DNA of 21,906 nucleotides from CAYQEC01 sp964416425. Its GTDB lineage: Bacteria; Actinomycetota; Acidimicrobiia; Spongiisociales; UBA5794. Shown piece after piece: positions 7,136-13,715 of this stretch. Position 1 is the stretch's first letter; the number at the start of each line of letters is the position of its first letter. The translations under genes and the position numbers were made by a program. The notes beneath the pieces were generated by a model, which was not told where the DNA came from, made no database searches, and saw only the letters and a program-made list of their open reading frames with translations. The stretch spans positions 1 through 21,906 of the forward strand of contig CAYQEC010000036.1 of assembly GCA_964416425.1 (NCBI GenBank), read 5' to 3'.

Positions 7136-7145
7136 TCCGGGCGGC

Positions 7146-7178
7146 GTAGGCCAGGAGCGGCGCGGGTTCGTGGCCTAC
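7146..7178. terminator. Convergent terminator-like hairpin, corA / permease remnant
   Basis: GTAGGCCA (7146-7153) and TGGCCTAC (7171-7178) form a perfect 8-bp stem around a 17-nt loop. The minus-strand stop codon of the permease remnant (CTA at 7175-7177) lies inside the right arm; the corA stop is just outside. It could terminate both genes. Confidence 0.5.
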
Positions 7179-7626
7179 TCCTTGAGCGCCCCCGACATGA
7201 GGCCCCGTAGGAAGAAGCGGCCGAGGAACACGTAGATGATCAGGGTCGGCACCGCGGCCATGAACGAGGCGGCCATCTGCACGTTCCAGGCGATGACCTG
7301 GCTCCCGGCCAGGTTGTTGAGCGCCACCGTCACCGGCCAGTGGGTGTTGTCGGTGAGCACCACCGCGAAGAGGAAGTCGTTCCGGGCCGAGGTGAACTGC
7401 CAGATGAGGGCGACCACGAAGCTCGGGATCGCCAGCGGCACCAGCACCCGCCGGTAGGTGAGCAGCATCCCGGCGCCGTCGATCTTGGCGGCGTCGACCA
7501 GATCCTGCGGCACCGTGGCGAAGAAGTTGCGGAAGATGAGGGTGGTGATCGGGATCCCGTAGATGACGTGGGTGAGGATGAGGCCGCCGAAGCCACCGGC
7601 GAGACCGATCAAGGGGGGTAACGGTA
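7175..7626 (-). pseudogene. Carbohydrate ABC transporter permease, 5'-truncated (MalG-like)
   Basis: The C-terminal half of a sugar ABC importer inner-membrane permease of the MalG/GtsC type. The homologous part runs for about 145-150 residues from LIGLAGGFGG to GLMSGALKE. It contains the EAA-loop region (VPQDLVDAAKIDGAGMLL), the following RNDFLFAVVLT segment, a PVTVALNNLAGSQ loop and the last membrane helices. Family members are about 270-300 aa, so the first membrane helices are missing. Upstream of about 7626 the frame stays open to 7705, but there it translates the AT-richer DeoR promoter region and shows no permease character. No partner permease, binding protein or ATPase gene is near. 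This looks like the scar of a deletion that removed an importer operon between this point and the DeoR gene. Non-functional as it stands. Confidence 0.85.
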
Positions 7627-7654
7627 CCGAACCTACGCACGATTTCGAGTACTG

Positions 7655-7685
7655 GTCAAACACGGCCGGATATCGTGTTCTTGAC
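7655..7685. promoter_or_regulatory. Imperfect inverted repeat over the DeoR-gene promoter
   Basis: GTCAAACACG (7655-7664) and CGTGTTCTTGAC (7674-7685) are inverted copies except for a two-base insertion in the right arm. The right arm overlaps the -35 hexamer at 7681. Position and symmetry suit an operator for the adjacent DeoR-family repressor or another regulator; this is inference only. Confidence 0.4.
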
Positions 7686-7710
7686 AGCAAAACGCAAGAA
7701 GCCATAAGTT
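7681..7710 (+). promoter_or_regulatory. Sigma-70-type promoter for the DeoR-family gene
   Basis: TTGACA at 7681-7686, an 18-nt spacer, and TAAGTT at 7705-7710 (TANNNT type). The element sits in the most AT-rich patch of the region, about 33 nt before the ATG at 7744, whose ribosome site GGGAG is at 7735-7739. It is the best promoter match in the window. Confidence 0.65.
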
Positions 7711-7743
7711 ACCCCAAACGGTCGGAGAAACCTCGGGAGCGCC

Positions 7744-8544
7744 ATGGAACAGCCAAAGCGAACCGTCCCGGCGGAGCTGCGCCGCAACCGCATGCTGTCG
7801 ATGGTGCGGGAGCGTGAGTTCATGCGCGTGGCGGATCTGAGCCGCTTCTTCGGAATCTCCGAGGTCACCGTGCGCTCCGACCTGGATCGCCTCGCCGGCG
7901 ACGGGATGGTGCAGCGGGTCCACGGTGGCGCCATCGTGACCACCTCCTCTCCCCAGACCGAGCAGACCTTCGAACAGGCCGAGAGCGCCTCGGCGCTGGA
8001 GAAGGAGGCGATCGGCCGCGCCGCCGCCGGGCTCATCTCCTCCGGCGAGACGCTCCTCCTCGACGTCGGCACCACCACGGCCGCCGTCGCCCGCGCCCTA
8101 GTCGCCCGCAACGACCTCACCGACGTCATCGTCTTCACCAGCGGCCTCCCGATCGCCATGACCCTCGAGCCCCTCATCCCTCGCTTCACGGTCGTCGTGA
8201 CCGGGGGCACGCTGCGGCCTCGCCAGCACTCCCTGGTGGATCCGCTGGCCAGCGCCATCATCGGCGAGATCCACGTGTCGACGGTGATCCTGGGCTGCAA
8301 CGGCGTCCATCCGGAGGAGGGGGTCACCAACATCAACCTCCCGGAGGCCGCGGTGAAGCGGCTGATGGTAGATGCGGCCCAACGGTGCATCGTCGTCGCC
8401 GACGGCACCAAGCTGGGCAAGATCTCCGTCGCCAAGGTCATCGACATCAGCGACGTCGACCTGCTCATCACCGGCATCTCGGCCCCCTCCGAGATGGTCG
8501 CCCATCTCGGCGAGCTCGGGCCCGAAGTCCGGGTCGCCGAATGA
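7744..8544 (+). CDS. DeoR/GlpR-family sugar-responsive transcriptional regulator
   Basis: A cytoplasmic repressor, 266 aa, typical length. The N-terminal HTH (about 12-65) is the DeoR type: LRRNRMLSMVRE, then VADLSRFFGISEVTVRSDLDRLAGDG and the family's VHGGA turn. The rest is the DeoRC sugar-phosphate-binding domain, with DVGTTTAAVAR (about 102-112), VVTGGTLRP, and a C-terminal DGTKLGKISVAKV segment. These proteins sense phosphorylated sugars and usually control neighbouring catabolic or import genes. Here the neighbours are a permease remnant (divergent) and galactokinase (same strand, immediately downstream), so a galactose or related sugar regulon is inferred. It is intact, unlike both neighbours. 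Confidence 0.93.
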   Translation: MEQPKRTVPAELRRNRMLSMVREREFMRVADLSRFFGISEVTVRSDLDRLAGDGMVQRVHGGAIVTTSSPQTEQTFEQAESASALEKEAIGRAAAGLISSGETLLLDVGTTTAAVARALVARNDLTDVIVFTSGLPIAMTLEPLIPRFTVVVTGGTLRPRQHSLVDPLASAIIGEIHVSTVILGCNGVHPEEGVTNINLPEAAVKRLMVDAAQRCIVVADGTKLGKISVAKVIDISDVDLLITGISAPSEMVAHLGELGPEVRVAE

Positions 8545-8572
8545 TCGGGGCGGGGCGAGGCGCTCCCGGCCG

Positions 8573-9718
8573 GTGATGGATCCCGCACCCCGAGCCGTCG
8601 GCCTGTTCCGCGAGCGATTCGGGGAGGAGCCGGAGTTCGTGGTGCGGGCCCGAGCCGGGTGAACCTGATCGGCGAGCACACCGACTACAACGAAGGGTTC
8701 GTGCTCCCGATGGCGATCGACCTGCACACGATCATCGCGGCCCGGGCCCGCAGCGACGGTCACGTCGAGATGACCTCCGACGGCTTTGGGGAGGGCGATT
8801 TCTCGCTGTCCGGCCTGCAGCGGGGCGACCTCGAGTGGACCGAGTACGTCAAAGGGGTCGCCTGGGCGCTCGGCCCCGATCACCTCTCGGGTTGGAGCGG
8901 TGCGCTGGCGTCCAGCATCCCGCTGGGGGCGAGCCTGTCCTCGTCGGCTGCGCTCGAGGTGGGCACGGTCCGGGTCTTCACGGCCGTGTCCGGGCTCTCG
9001 TGGGACCCCGTGGACACCGCCCTCACCGCGCAGCGGGCCGAGAACGAATGGGTCGGGATGCGCAGCGGAATCATGGATCAGCTCATCTCGGCGACCGGGC
9101 GGGCGGGCTATGCCGTGCTCATCGACTGCCGCACCCTCGAGCGGGACCCCCGCCCGTTGCCGACCGGGACGACGATCGTGATCCTCGACACCGCCACCCG
9201 GCGCCGCCTCACCGCGTCCGCCTACAACCAGCGCCGGGCCGAGTGCGAGGCCGCCGCGGCCGCTCTCGGGGTCGAGAGCCTGCGTGACGTGACGTCGGCC
9301 GATCTGGCCCGGCCGCCGGCGGGGCTCGACGGAGATCTGCTGAAGCGGGCTCGCCACGTGGTCACCGAGAACGAGAGGACGACGGCTGCCGCCGCCGCCA
9401 TGGCGGCCGGAGACGCCGCAACGCTCGGTTCGCTCATGGACGACTCCCATCGCAGCGTGCGGGGCGACTACGAGGTGTCGAGCCCGGCGCTCGACGCCTT
9501 CGTGACGGCGGCGAGCCGGTCCCCGGGGTGCCTGGGAGCGCGCATGACCGGCAGTGGGTTCGGGGGGGTGTGCGGTGGCACTGGTGCGCTCCAACGAGAC
9601 GGCCGCCTTCACCGCCTCTGCCGCGAGCCGCTACGAGCAGGCGACCGGGAACCATCCCGCGGTGTACGTCTGCACCGCCGCCGACGGCGTTTCGCTGGCG
9701 CCGTTCGCGGAGGCCTGA
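8573..9718 (+). pseudogene. galK: Galactokinase with two single-base frameshifts
   Basis: A GHMP-family kinase that phosphorylates galactose to galactose-1-phosphate (Leloir pathway). Homology begins at GTG 8573/ATG 8576 (MDPAPRAVGLFRERFGEEPE...). At CCC 8649-8651 one C appears to be missing: restoring it joins VVRAP to SRVNLIGEHTDYNEGF, the galactokinase signature; without it the frame stops at 8660-8662. The middle is normal, with the GHMP ATP loop PLGASLSSSAALEVG and the RSGIMDQ segment. In GARMTGSGFGG a run of seven G (9562-9568) has one G too many; removing it restores CAVALVRSNETAAF... to a stop at 9716-9718. The corrected protein would be about 380 aa, normal for GalK. The gene lies 28 nt after the DeoR-family gene. 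Either a pseudogene or an intact gene with homopolymer errors. Confidence 0.9.
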
Positions 9719-9750
9719 GCGGCCGTAGGTCGCCCGTCAACCTCCTTCTC

Positions 9751-9775
9751 ACCTTCCCTGCTGTGCAGGGAGGGT
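9751..9775. terminator. Strong hairpin downstream of galK
   Basis: ACCTTCCCTGC (9751-9761), loop TGT, GCAGGGAGGGT (9765-9775): an 11-bp stem with one G-T wobble, starting 32 nt after the galK stop. A U-tract is lacking. Termination or 3'-end protection of the upstream transcript is likely. Confidence 0.5.
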
Positions 9776-9781
9776 CGGAGA

Positions 9782-9798
9782 GTCCACCGCAGGTGGAC
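9782..9798. other. Second hairpin, 6 nt after the first
   Basis: GTCCACC (9782-9788), loop GCA, GGTGGAC (9792-9798): a perfect 7-bp stem. Together with the hairpin at 9751-9775 it makes a compact double stem-loop in a 220-bp gene-free gap. It could be part of a terminator, a small structured RNA or a dispersed repeat. The rest of the gap (9799-9944) shows a possible -10 (CACAAT, 9895-9900) and nothing else recognisable. Confidence 0.5.
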
Positions 9799-9944
9799 GA
9801 TCCGGGGAGGGTCACCTCGCACCCACCGCGCCTTTCGCGAGAAGCACGAGACCGTATGCGTCCGTCGCGATTCGTTCCTCGGAACGGCGGCAGGCACAAT
9901 CGGGCCGTCGGAGGTCACCACCCCGAACCCGTACGAGATTGGAC

Positions 9945-10706
9945 ATGCCCATGGCCGGTCCCCTGCCCGTCGCCACCTACCTCGAGGCGCTCGAAGCCGA
10001 AGGTATGCGGTTGGCGGCCGCCGCCGAGGCGGTTGGCCCGGATACCCCGATCCCCACCTGCCCGGGGTGGGTGATCCGCAACCTGGTCCACCACGTCGGC
10101 GGCGTCCACCGTTGGGCGACCGACATCGTCACCACCCCCCGCACCGAGGAGTGGTTCGTCGACTTCAACGAAATCGTGGAGAGGTGGCCCGACGACGCCG
10201 AACTGATCGACTGGTTCCGCCGCGGCCATGCGCGCCTGGTGGCGGCGCTACGGGCGGCGCCGGCCGACCTCGAGTGCTTCACGTTCCTCGCCGCCCCGTC
10301 GCCGCTGCTCATGTGGTCGCGCCGCCAGACGCACGAGACCGCCATCCACCGCATCGACGCCGAGACACCGAGCGGAACCGTGTCCGGGTTCGACAGGGAG
10401 TTCGCGGCCGACGGCATCGACGAACTGCTGTGCTGCCACCTGACGAGGCGGTCACCCGAAACCCCGTCCGGCCGTCCGGTGACGATCCAGGTCCACGCCA
10501 CCGACGAAGGAGGCGAGTGGTTCGTCCGGGCCGGGGAAGGGCCGATCGCCACGACGCGCCAGGGTGACGGCGCCGACTGCCGCGTTGCAGGGCGGGCGGC
10601 CGACCTCTACCCGTTCCTCTGGAACCGGCGTGACGGCGCCGGCATCACCGTGGAAGGTGATACCGGCCTGCTCGACTGGTGGCACACGAGCGTGCAGATC
10701 CCCTGA
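9945..10706 (+). CDS. Maleylpyruvate isomerase-like mycothiol-dependent enzyme
   Basis: A cytosolic DinB-fold protein of the actinobacterial mycothiol-dependent family, 253 aa from ATG 9945 (an ATG at 9951 is also possible). The N-terminal four-helix bundle has the expected metal ligands: the His-rich LVHHVGGVHRW segment (about 45-55) and the Glu/His pair in THETAIHR, three residues apart, as in maleylpyruvate isomerase. The TCPGWVIRNLVHH pattern is typical. The C-terminal part (from about residue 165) looks like the SCP2-like domain of the family, ending in a VEGDTGLLDWW segment. Substrate unknown; family members use mycothiol for isomerisation or detoxification. Stands alone. Its stop abuts the stop of the convergent gene. 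Confidence 0.88.
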   Translation: MPMAGPLPVATYLEALEAEGMRLAAAAEAVGPDTPIPTCPGWVIRNLVHHVGGVHRWATDIVTTPRTEEWFVDFNEIVERWPDDAELIDWFRRGHARLVAALRAAPADLECFTFLAAPSPLLMWSRRQTHETAIHRIDAETPSGTVSGFDREFAADGIDELLCCHLTRRSPETPSGRPVTIQVHATDEGGEWFVRAGEGPIATTRQGDGADCRVAGRAADLYPFLWNRRDGAGITVEGDTGLLDWWHTSVQIP

Positions 10707-11711
10707 TCAGCGCGTCCCGACCGCCTCCGGTCTCGGAGGTGCCGGGGTCCGCGGGCTGGCGATCACGTTCCCCACCGCCCGGTGGAGGAACGCCGCCATC
10801 TGACCACGCGTCACCGGGTCGCCCGGGCAGAAGCGGTCGTTGGCCGGAGGGTTGCAGCCGAGGGTGATCCCCGCGGTGGCGAGCCGGTCGATGTCGCCCT
10901 CGAACACCGAGTCGTCGTCATCGACGAACAGGTCGACGCTTCCGGGTGGCAGGTCGAAGGCCCGCACCAGGAACGCCGCCATCTGACCACGCGTCACCGG
11001 ATCATCCGGGCAGAAGCGGTCGTTGGTCGGGGGGTTGCAGCCGAGGGTGATCCGTGCGGTCGCCAGCTTCTCGATGTCGGCCTCAAAGATCGACTCGTCG
11101 TCGTCGATGAAGCTCGCCGTCCCCCGATCGGACAACCAGAAGGTCCGCACCAGGAACGCCGCCATCTGACCCCGGGTCACCACCCGGTCGGGGCAATACA
11201 GGTAGTTGACCGGTGGGTTGCAGCCGAGGGTGATGCCGGAGTTGCCCATCCAGTAGATGTCGTCCTCGAAGGTGTGGCCGAACATGTCGTCGTAGAGCCA
11301 GCGGAGGCGGGAATCGATCCCGGTGACGTTTTCGCCGTCGCCGACCACCACCTCCGTCGCCTGTCCCGCATTGAAAAGCGGCTGTTCCTTGTACACCTCG
11401 ACGAAGTAGTCCCACGTCGCCTCCGAGTCGCCGTTCCAGAACGCCAGGTAGTAGGTGCCGGGGTCGAGGTTGGGGATCGTGTAGGCGCCGTCGGGTGCGG
11501 CGTCGATCGTCGCCAGGCGCTGGAACGCCGCGTCGAAGAGGTCGACGCGGCCCATGTCGACGGTGTGACCCTCGACATCGCGCAGGGTGCCGCTGATGCT
11601 GCCCGGGACGGCGGCGTCGGCGGCGACGGCGGCCGTGGCGGGAACGAGCAGGGCGAGGAGCAGCAACGCCGCCACGAGCTGGCCGACGCCTCCCGCCACC
11701 AATCGATGCAT
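10707..11711 (-). CDS. Secreted protein with three S-layer-homology-like repeats
   Basis: A 334-aa exported protein. The ATG at 11711 is chosen for GGAGAG 4 nt upstream; a GTG at 11747 lacks a site and would push the signal peptide inward. Residues 1-30 are a Sec signal (hydrophobic core LVAALLLLALLVPA, then AxA). Next is a carboxypeptidase-regulatory-like beta domain (about 35-120: GSISGTLRDVEGHTVDMGRV...GTYYLAFWNGD). Then come three repeats of 61 residues, each with an acidic DDD(E/D)S(I/V)FE stretch, an ITLGCNPP motif, an (Y/F)CP motif and VTRGQMAAFL. Each repeat has two cysteines suited to a disulphide. Repeats of this kind are common in exported proteins of Acidimicrobiia-like actinobacteria and are thought to anchor or pack at the cell envelope. 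Partner unknown. Confidence 0.88.
   Translation of the reverse strand: MHRLVAGGVGQLVAALLLLALLVPATAAVAADAAVPGSISGTLRDVEGHTVDMGRVDLFDAAFQRLATIDAAPDGAYTIPNLDPGTYYLAFWNGDSEATWDYFVEVYKEQPLFNAGQATEVVVGDGENVTGIDSRLRWLYDDMFGHTFEDDIYWMGNSGITLGCNPPVNYLYCPDRVVTRGQMAAFLVRTFWLSDRGTASFIDDDESIFEADIEKLATARITLGCNPPTNDRFCPDDPVTRGQMAAFLVRAFDLPPGSVDLFVDDDDSVFEGDIDRLATAGITLGCNPPANDRFCPGDPVTRGQMAAFLHRAVGNVIASPRTPAPPRPEAVGTR
10786..11183 (-). repeat. Three direct repeats with a 183-bp period
   Basis: A near-identical block of about 32 bp recurs starting at 10786, 10969 and 11152, exactly 183 bp (61 codons) apart. It encodes the VTRGQMAAFL core of each S-layer-like repeat. The first two copies are the most alike; the third has several changes. 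This points to in-gene duplication with the frame kept. Confidence 0.9.
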
Positions 11712-11760
11712 AGCTCTCTCCAGGGTTCTCGTCGGGAATCCCGCCACTCTGGCACATCGC

Positions 11761-11801
11761 CGGAGCTGACAGATCGGATACCACTCAGCGTGTCAGCTCC
11801 G
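11761..11801. terminator. Perfect 11-bp inverted repeat at the 3' end of the winged-helix gene
   Basis: CGGAGCTGACA (11761-11771) and TGTCAGCTCCG (11791-11801) are exact complements with a 19-nt loop holding the stop codon at 11785-11787. It sits between the winged-helix gene and the downstream S-layer-repeat gene on the minus strand, so it may terminate or attenuate read-through, or be a palindromic protein-binding site. Confidence 0.5.
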
Positions 11802-12957
11802 CCTGGAGGGGCGTAGCGAAGCGAGGGGTCACCCGGTCGTCACCCAACCAGGTGCGGAGGCGCCCGGCCTCGGCCTCGACCAGGGCGTGTGCCGCCGTCC
11901 CGACATCCTCGAGGAGCCGGTAGGCGACCTCGCCGTCGGAGCGCTGGGCCCATCCCCCGACGACCCTGCCGTCGTGCCAGATGGTGGGCCCGGCGTTCCC
12001 GTTGCGGTCGAAGAGGGCGGGGCCGTGCGGCCCGAGGTACCAGCCACGGACCTTCCAGCCCATCGTGGTGGGGTCGAGACCGGGAAGGAACCTCACCCAG
12101 GGGGCAGGAGGTTCGATGGGCTCGGCGTCGCCGGCGAGGGCGATGCCGTCGCCCTCCTCCAGCGAGACGTCGCCGGTGTCGACGGCGGCGAGCGCCTTGC
12201 GAGTGTTGGTGACGGTCCATCCGGTCCACCATTTGAGGTCGTCGAAGGTGGCCGGGCCGAAGGTGGCGAGCCAGCGGCGGGCGAGGGTGGCCCGAGCTTC
12301 GGCCGGGTCGACGGGCGGCAGCTCGACGCCGAGCCAGCGGACGGTGGAGGTCCACCGGTAGGCGGCCGACGTCCAGGATCCCTTGGGACGGGCCCGCAGG
12401 ATCGTGCCGTCGGTCGCCAGGAGGAACAGGATCCGGGTCGAGACGCCCACCGTGCCGCCCCACGTCTTGCCTTCGCCGAAGGTGAGCTGCTCCCGAAAGG
12501 CCGCCACGTCGTCGCGCAGCTCGGTGGCAGTCGCTTCGCCGCGCCGTTCCAGGGCGGCGACGGTGGCGGCAACGACGGCGTCGAGCCATGCGGCGCCGTC
12601 GGCGGTGATGCCCTGGTCCTCCAGCATGCCGACGAGACGTTTCCGCTCGCCGGGAACGTAGGCCTGGGCGCAGCCGTGCTGGAGCAAGGCGGCGTCGGCG
12701 GTGGGCACGACGAACATGGTGCGCCGCATTCCGAGGATCCGGACCAGGGTGCGCTCGTCGTAGAGGGCGGCGTCGAGGGCGCCGGCTGCGTCACCGGCGT
12801 AGCGGGCGCGGGCCGCCAGGTAGACGGTGGCCGGGTCCGAGGAGTGCAGGCCCACCAGGTCGCTGGCGACGGTGGCGACGTCCGGACCGGGGTTGGCCAG
12901 GTGGTGGCGGACAGCGAGCCTGGCCCGTCGCTGCTCGGTCGTGATGGTCGGTGTCAC
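11785..12957 (-). CDS. Winged-helix DNA-binding protein (AlkZ/HTH_42-like)
   Basis: A 390-aa cytosolic protein resembling the HTH_42 superfamily, which includes the interstrand-crosslink glycosylase AlkZ. Visible features are the N-terminal LVGLHSSDPATVYLAARAR segment (about 35-52), RILGMRRTMFVVPTADA, a winged-helix region near 215-270 (LARRWLATFGPATFDDLKWWTG...), and the C-terminal LPGLDPTTMGW...RNGNAGPTIWHDGRVVGGW signature. AlkZ proper has a catalytic Gln-x-Gln in the first segment; here the matching positions read HSS, so glycosylase activity of that kind is doubtful. The GTG at 12957 is 7 nt after GACAAT (complement of 12965-12970), suggesting a leaderless mRNA. It precedes the S-layer-repeat gene by about 73 nt but with a hairpin between. 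Confidence 0.88.
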   Translation of the reverse strand: MTPTITTEQRRARLAVRHHLANPGPDVATVASDLVGLHSSDPATVYLAARARYAGDAAGALDAALYDERTLVRILGMRRTMFVVPTADAALLQHGCAQAYVPGERKRLVGMLEDQGITADGAAWLDAVVAATVAALERRGEATATELRDDVAAFREQLTFGEGKTWGGTVGVSTRILFLLATDGTILRARPKGSWTSAAYRWTSTVRWLGVELPPVDPAEARATLARRWLATFGPATFDDLKWWTGWTVTNTRKALAAVDTGDVSLEEGDGIALAGDAEPIEPPAPWVRFLPGLDPTTMGWKVRGWYLGPHGPALFDRNGNAGPTIWHDGRVVGGWAQRSDGEVAYRLLEDVGTAAHALVEAEAGRLRTWLGDDRVTPRFATPLQAELTR

Positions 12958-13009
12958 GGGAGGGATTGTCGCGAATGTGGGCCCGGCCGTGCGGTGGTGA
13001 ACACGGATT

Positions 13010-13046
13010 CCGGCTGCAGAAACCTCGATTTCTCCGGTTCAGCCGG
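13010..13046. other. Two-part stem-loop in the osmC upstream region
   Basis: CCGGCTG (13010-13016) pairs with CAGCCGG (13040-13046), and inside it AGAAA (13018-13022) pairs with TTTCT (13029-13033). This lies in the 182-bp gap between the divergent winged-helix and osmC genes. It might be an attenuator or regulator site for osmC; nothing else was recognised in the gap. Confidence 0.35.
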
Positions 13047-13139
13047 CCTCGGTGGGGTGCGGCCTCGACAACTCGAACTCACCGTTTCAAGCCTCTTGCG
13101 GTGAAGGCTGAAGCAACGGTGCTCATGACCGGAGAACGC

Positions 13140-13577
13140 ATGCCAGCGAAGCACGTTGAAGTAGCCATCACGCAAGGGAACGTATTCCGCACCGAGTGCA
13201 CGGCGGGTCCCCACATGGTGGTCGTCGACCAGCTCACCGGAGCCGGTGGCACCGACACCGGCCCGACCCCGCTCGACTACCAGCTCTTCGCCCTCGGTGG
13301 CTGCATCACAGCCATCGGCCGGATCATCGCCAACCAGCGCAAGCTCGACATCCGCGGCATCACGGCGACGGTGCACGGCGACCTCAACACCGACGGCCTG
13401 CTCGGCAAGGACCCCGTCGACCGGGTCGGGTTCACGGGCTTTCGGGCGGAGGTCGACATCGATGCCGACATGTCCCCCGACGAGAAGGCCGCCCTGGTGA
13501 AAGAGATCGACCAGCGCTGCCCGATCTCGGAGAACTTGGGCAACGCGACCCCGGTGGAGATCAGATTCGCCTGCTGA
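13140..13577 (+). CDS. OsmC/Ohr-family peroxide-handling protein
   Basis: A cytosolic thiol peroxidase-like protein, 145 aa. The two family cysteines are present: Cys55 in the helix ALGGCITAIGRII and Cys127 in QRCPISENLGN, spaced as in OsmC. The TGPTPLDYQLFALGGC pattern and the C-terminal QRCPI...TPVEI are typical. The ATG at 13140 is preferred for GGAG at 13131-13134, 5 nt upstream; the in-frame ATG at 13125 would add five residues. Cys20 and Cys145 are extra cysteines. It is a single gene, divergent from the winged-helix gene, presumably for organic hydroperoxide or osmotic-stress defence. OsmC versus YhfA-like subtype cannot be settled by eye. Confidence 0.9.
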   Translation: MPAKHVEVAITQGNVFRTECTAGPHMVVVDQLTGAGGTDTGPTPLDYQLFALGGCITAIGRIIANQRKLDIRGITATVHGDLNTDGLLGKDPVDRVGFTGFRAEVDIDADMSPDEKAALVKEIDQRCPISENLGNATPVEIRFAC

Positions 13578-13611
13578 GCGGTGACCGTCGCCCAACCCGG
13601 GCGGCGTCGGC

Positions 13612-13617
13612 CAGAAT
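13612..13617 (+). promoter_or_regulatory. Probable -10 element before the 30-codon leader ORF
   Basis: CAGAAT lies 5 nt before ATG 13623, the same element and nearly the same spacing as at corA, so a leaderless transcript beginning at this ATG is plausible. Confidence 0.35.
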
Positions 13618-13622
13618 GCCCG

Positions 13623-13715
13623 ATGCCAGACGCCGCAGACTTTCCTGCACCCAACCCAGGGTTGAGAGACAGCAAGACCGTGCATACCAGCCCCCACTTC
13701 ACCGGAGGGTGCTGA
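13623..13715 (+). CDS. Possible 30-aa leader peptide
   Basis: A short ORF (MPDAADFPAPNP...THFTGGC-like composition, Pro/His rich) beginning right behind a CAGAAT -10-like hexamer. Its TGA (13713-13715) shares one base with the ATG of the following aldo/keto reductase remnant (13715). A GGAGGG ribosome site for that gene lies inside its 3' end (13704-13709). This arrangement suggests translational coupling. No recognisable peptide motif or run of one amino acid for classical attenuation. It may be a chance ORF. Confidence 0.3.
   Translation: MPDAADFPAPNPGLRDSKTVHTSPHFTGGC

Noticed and set aside
7627..7705. ATG 7705 as a genuine start of the permease
   Set aside because: The 26-residue extension covers a strong opposite-strand promoter and has no permease features; the real N-terminal helices are missing.
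8098..9612. Long minus-strand open frame opposite deoR-galK
   Set aside because: Composition is of the shadow type and it lies antisense to recognisable DeoR and galactokinase sequences.
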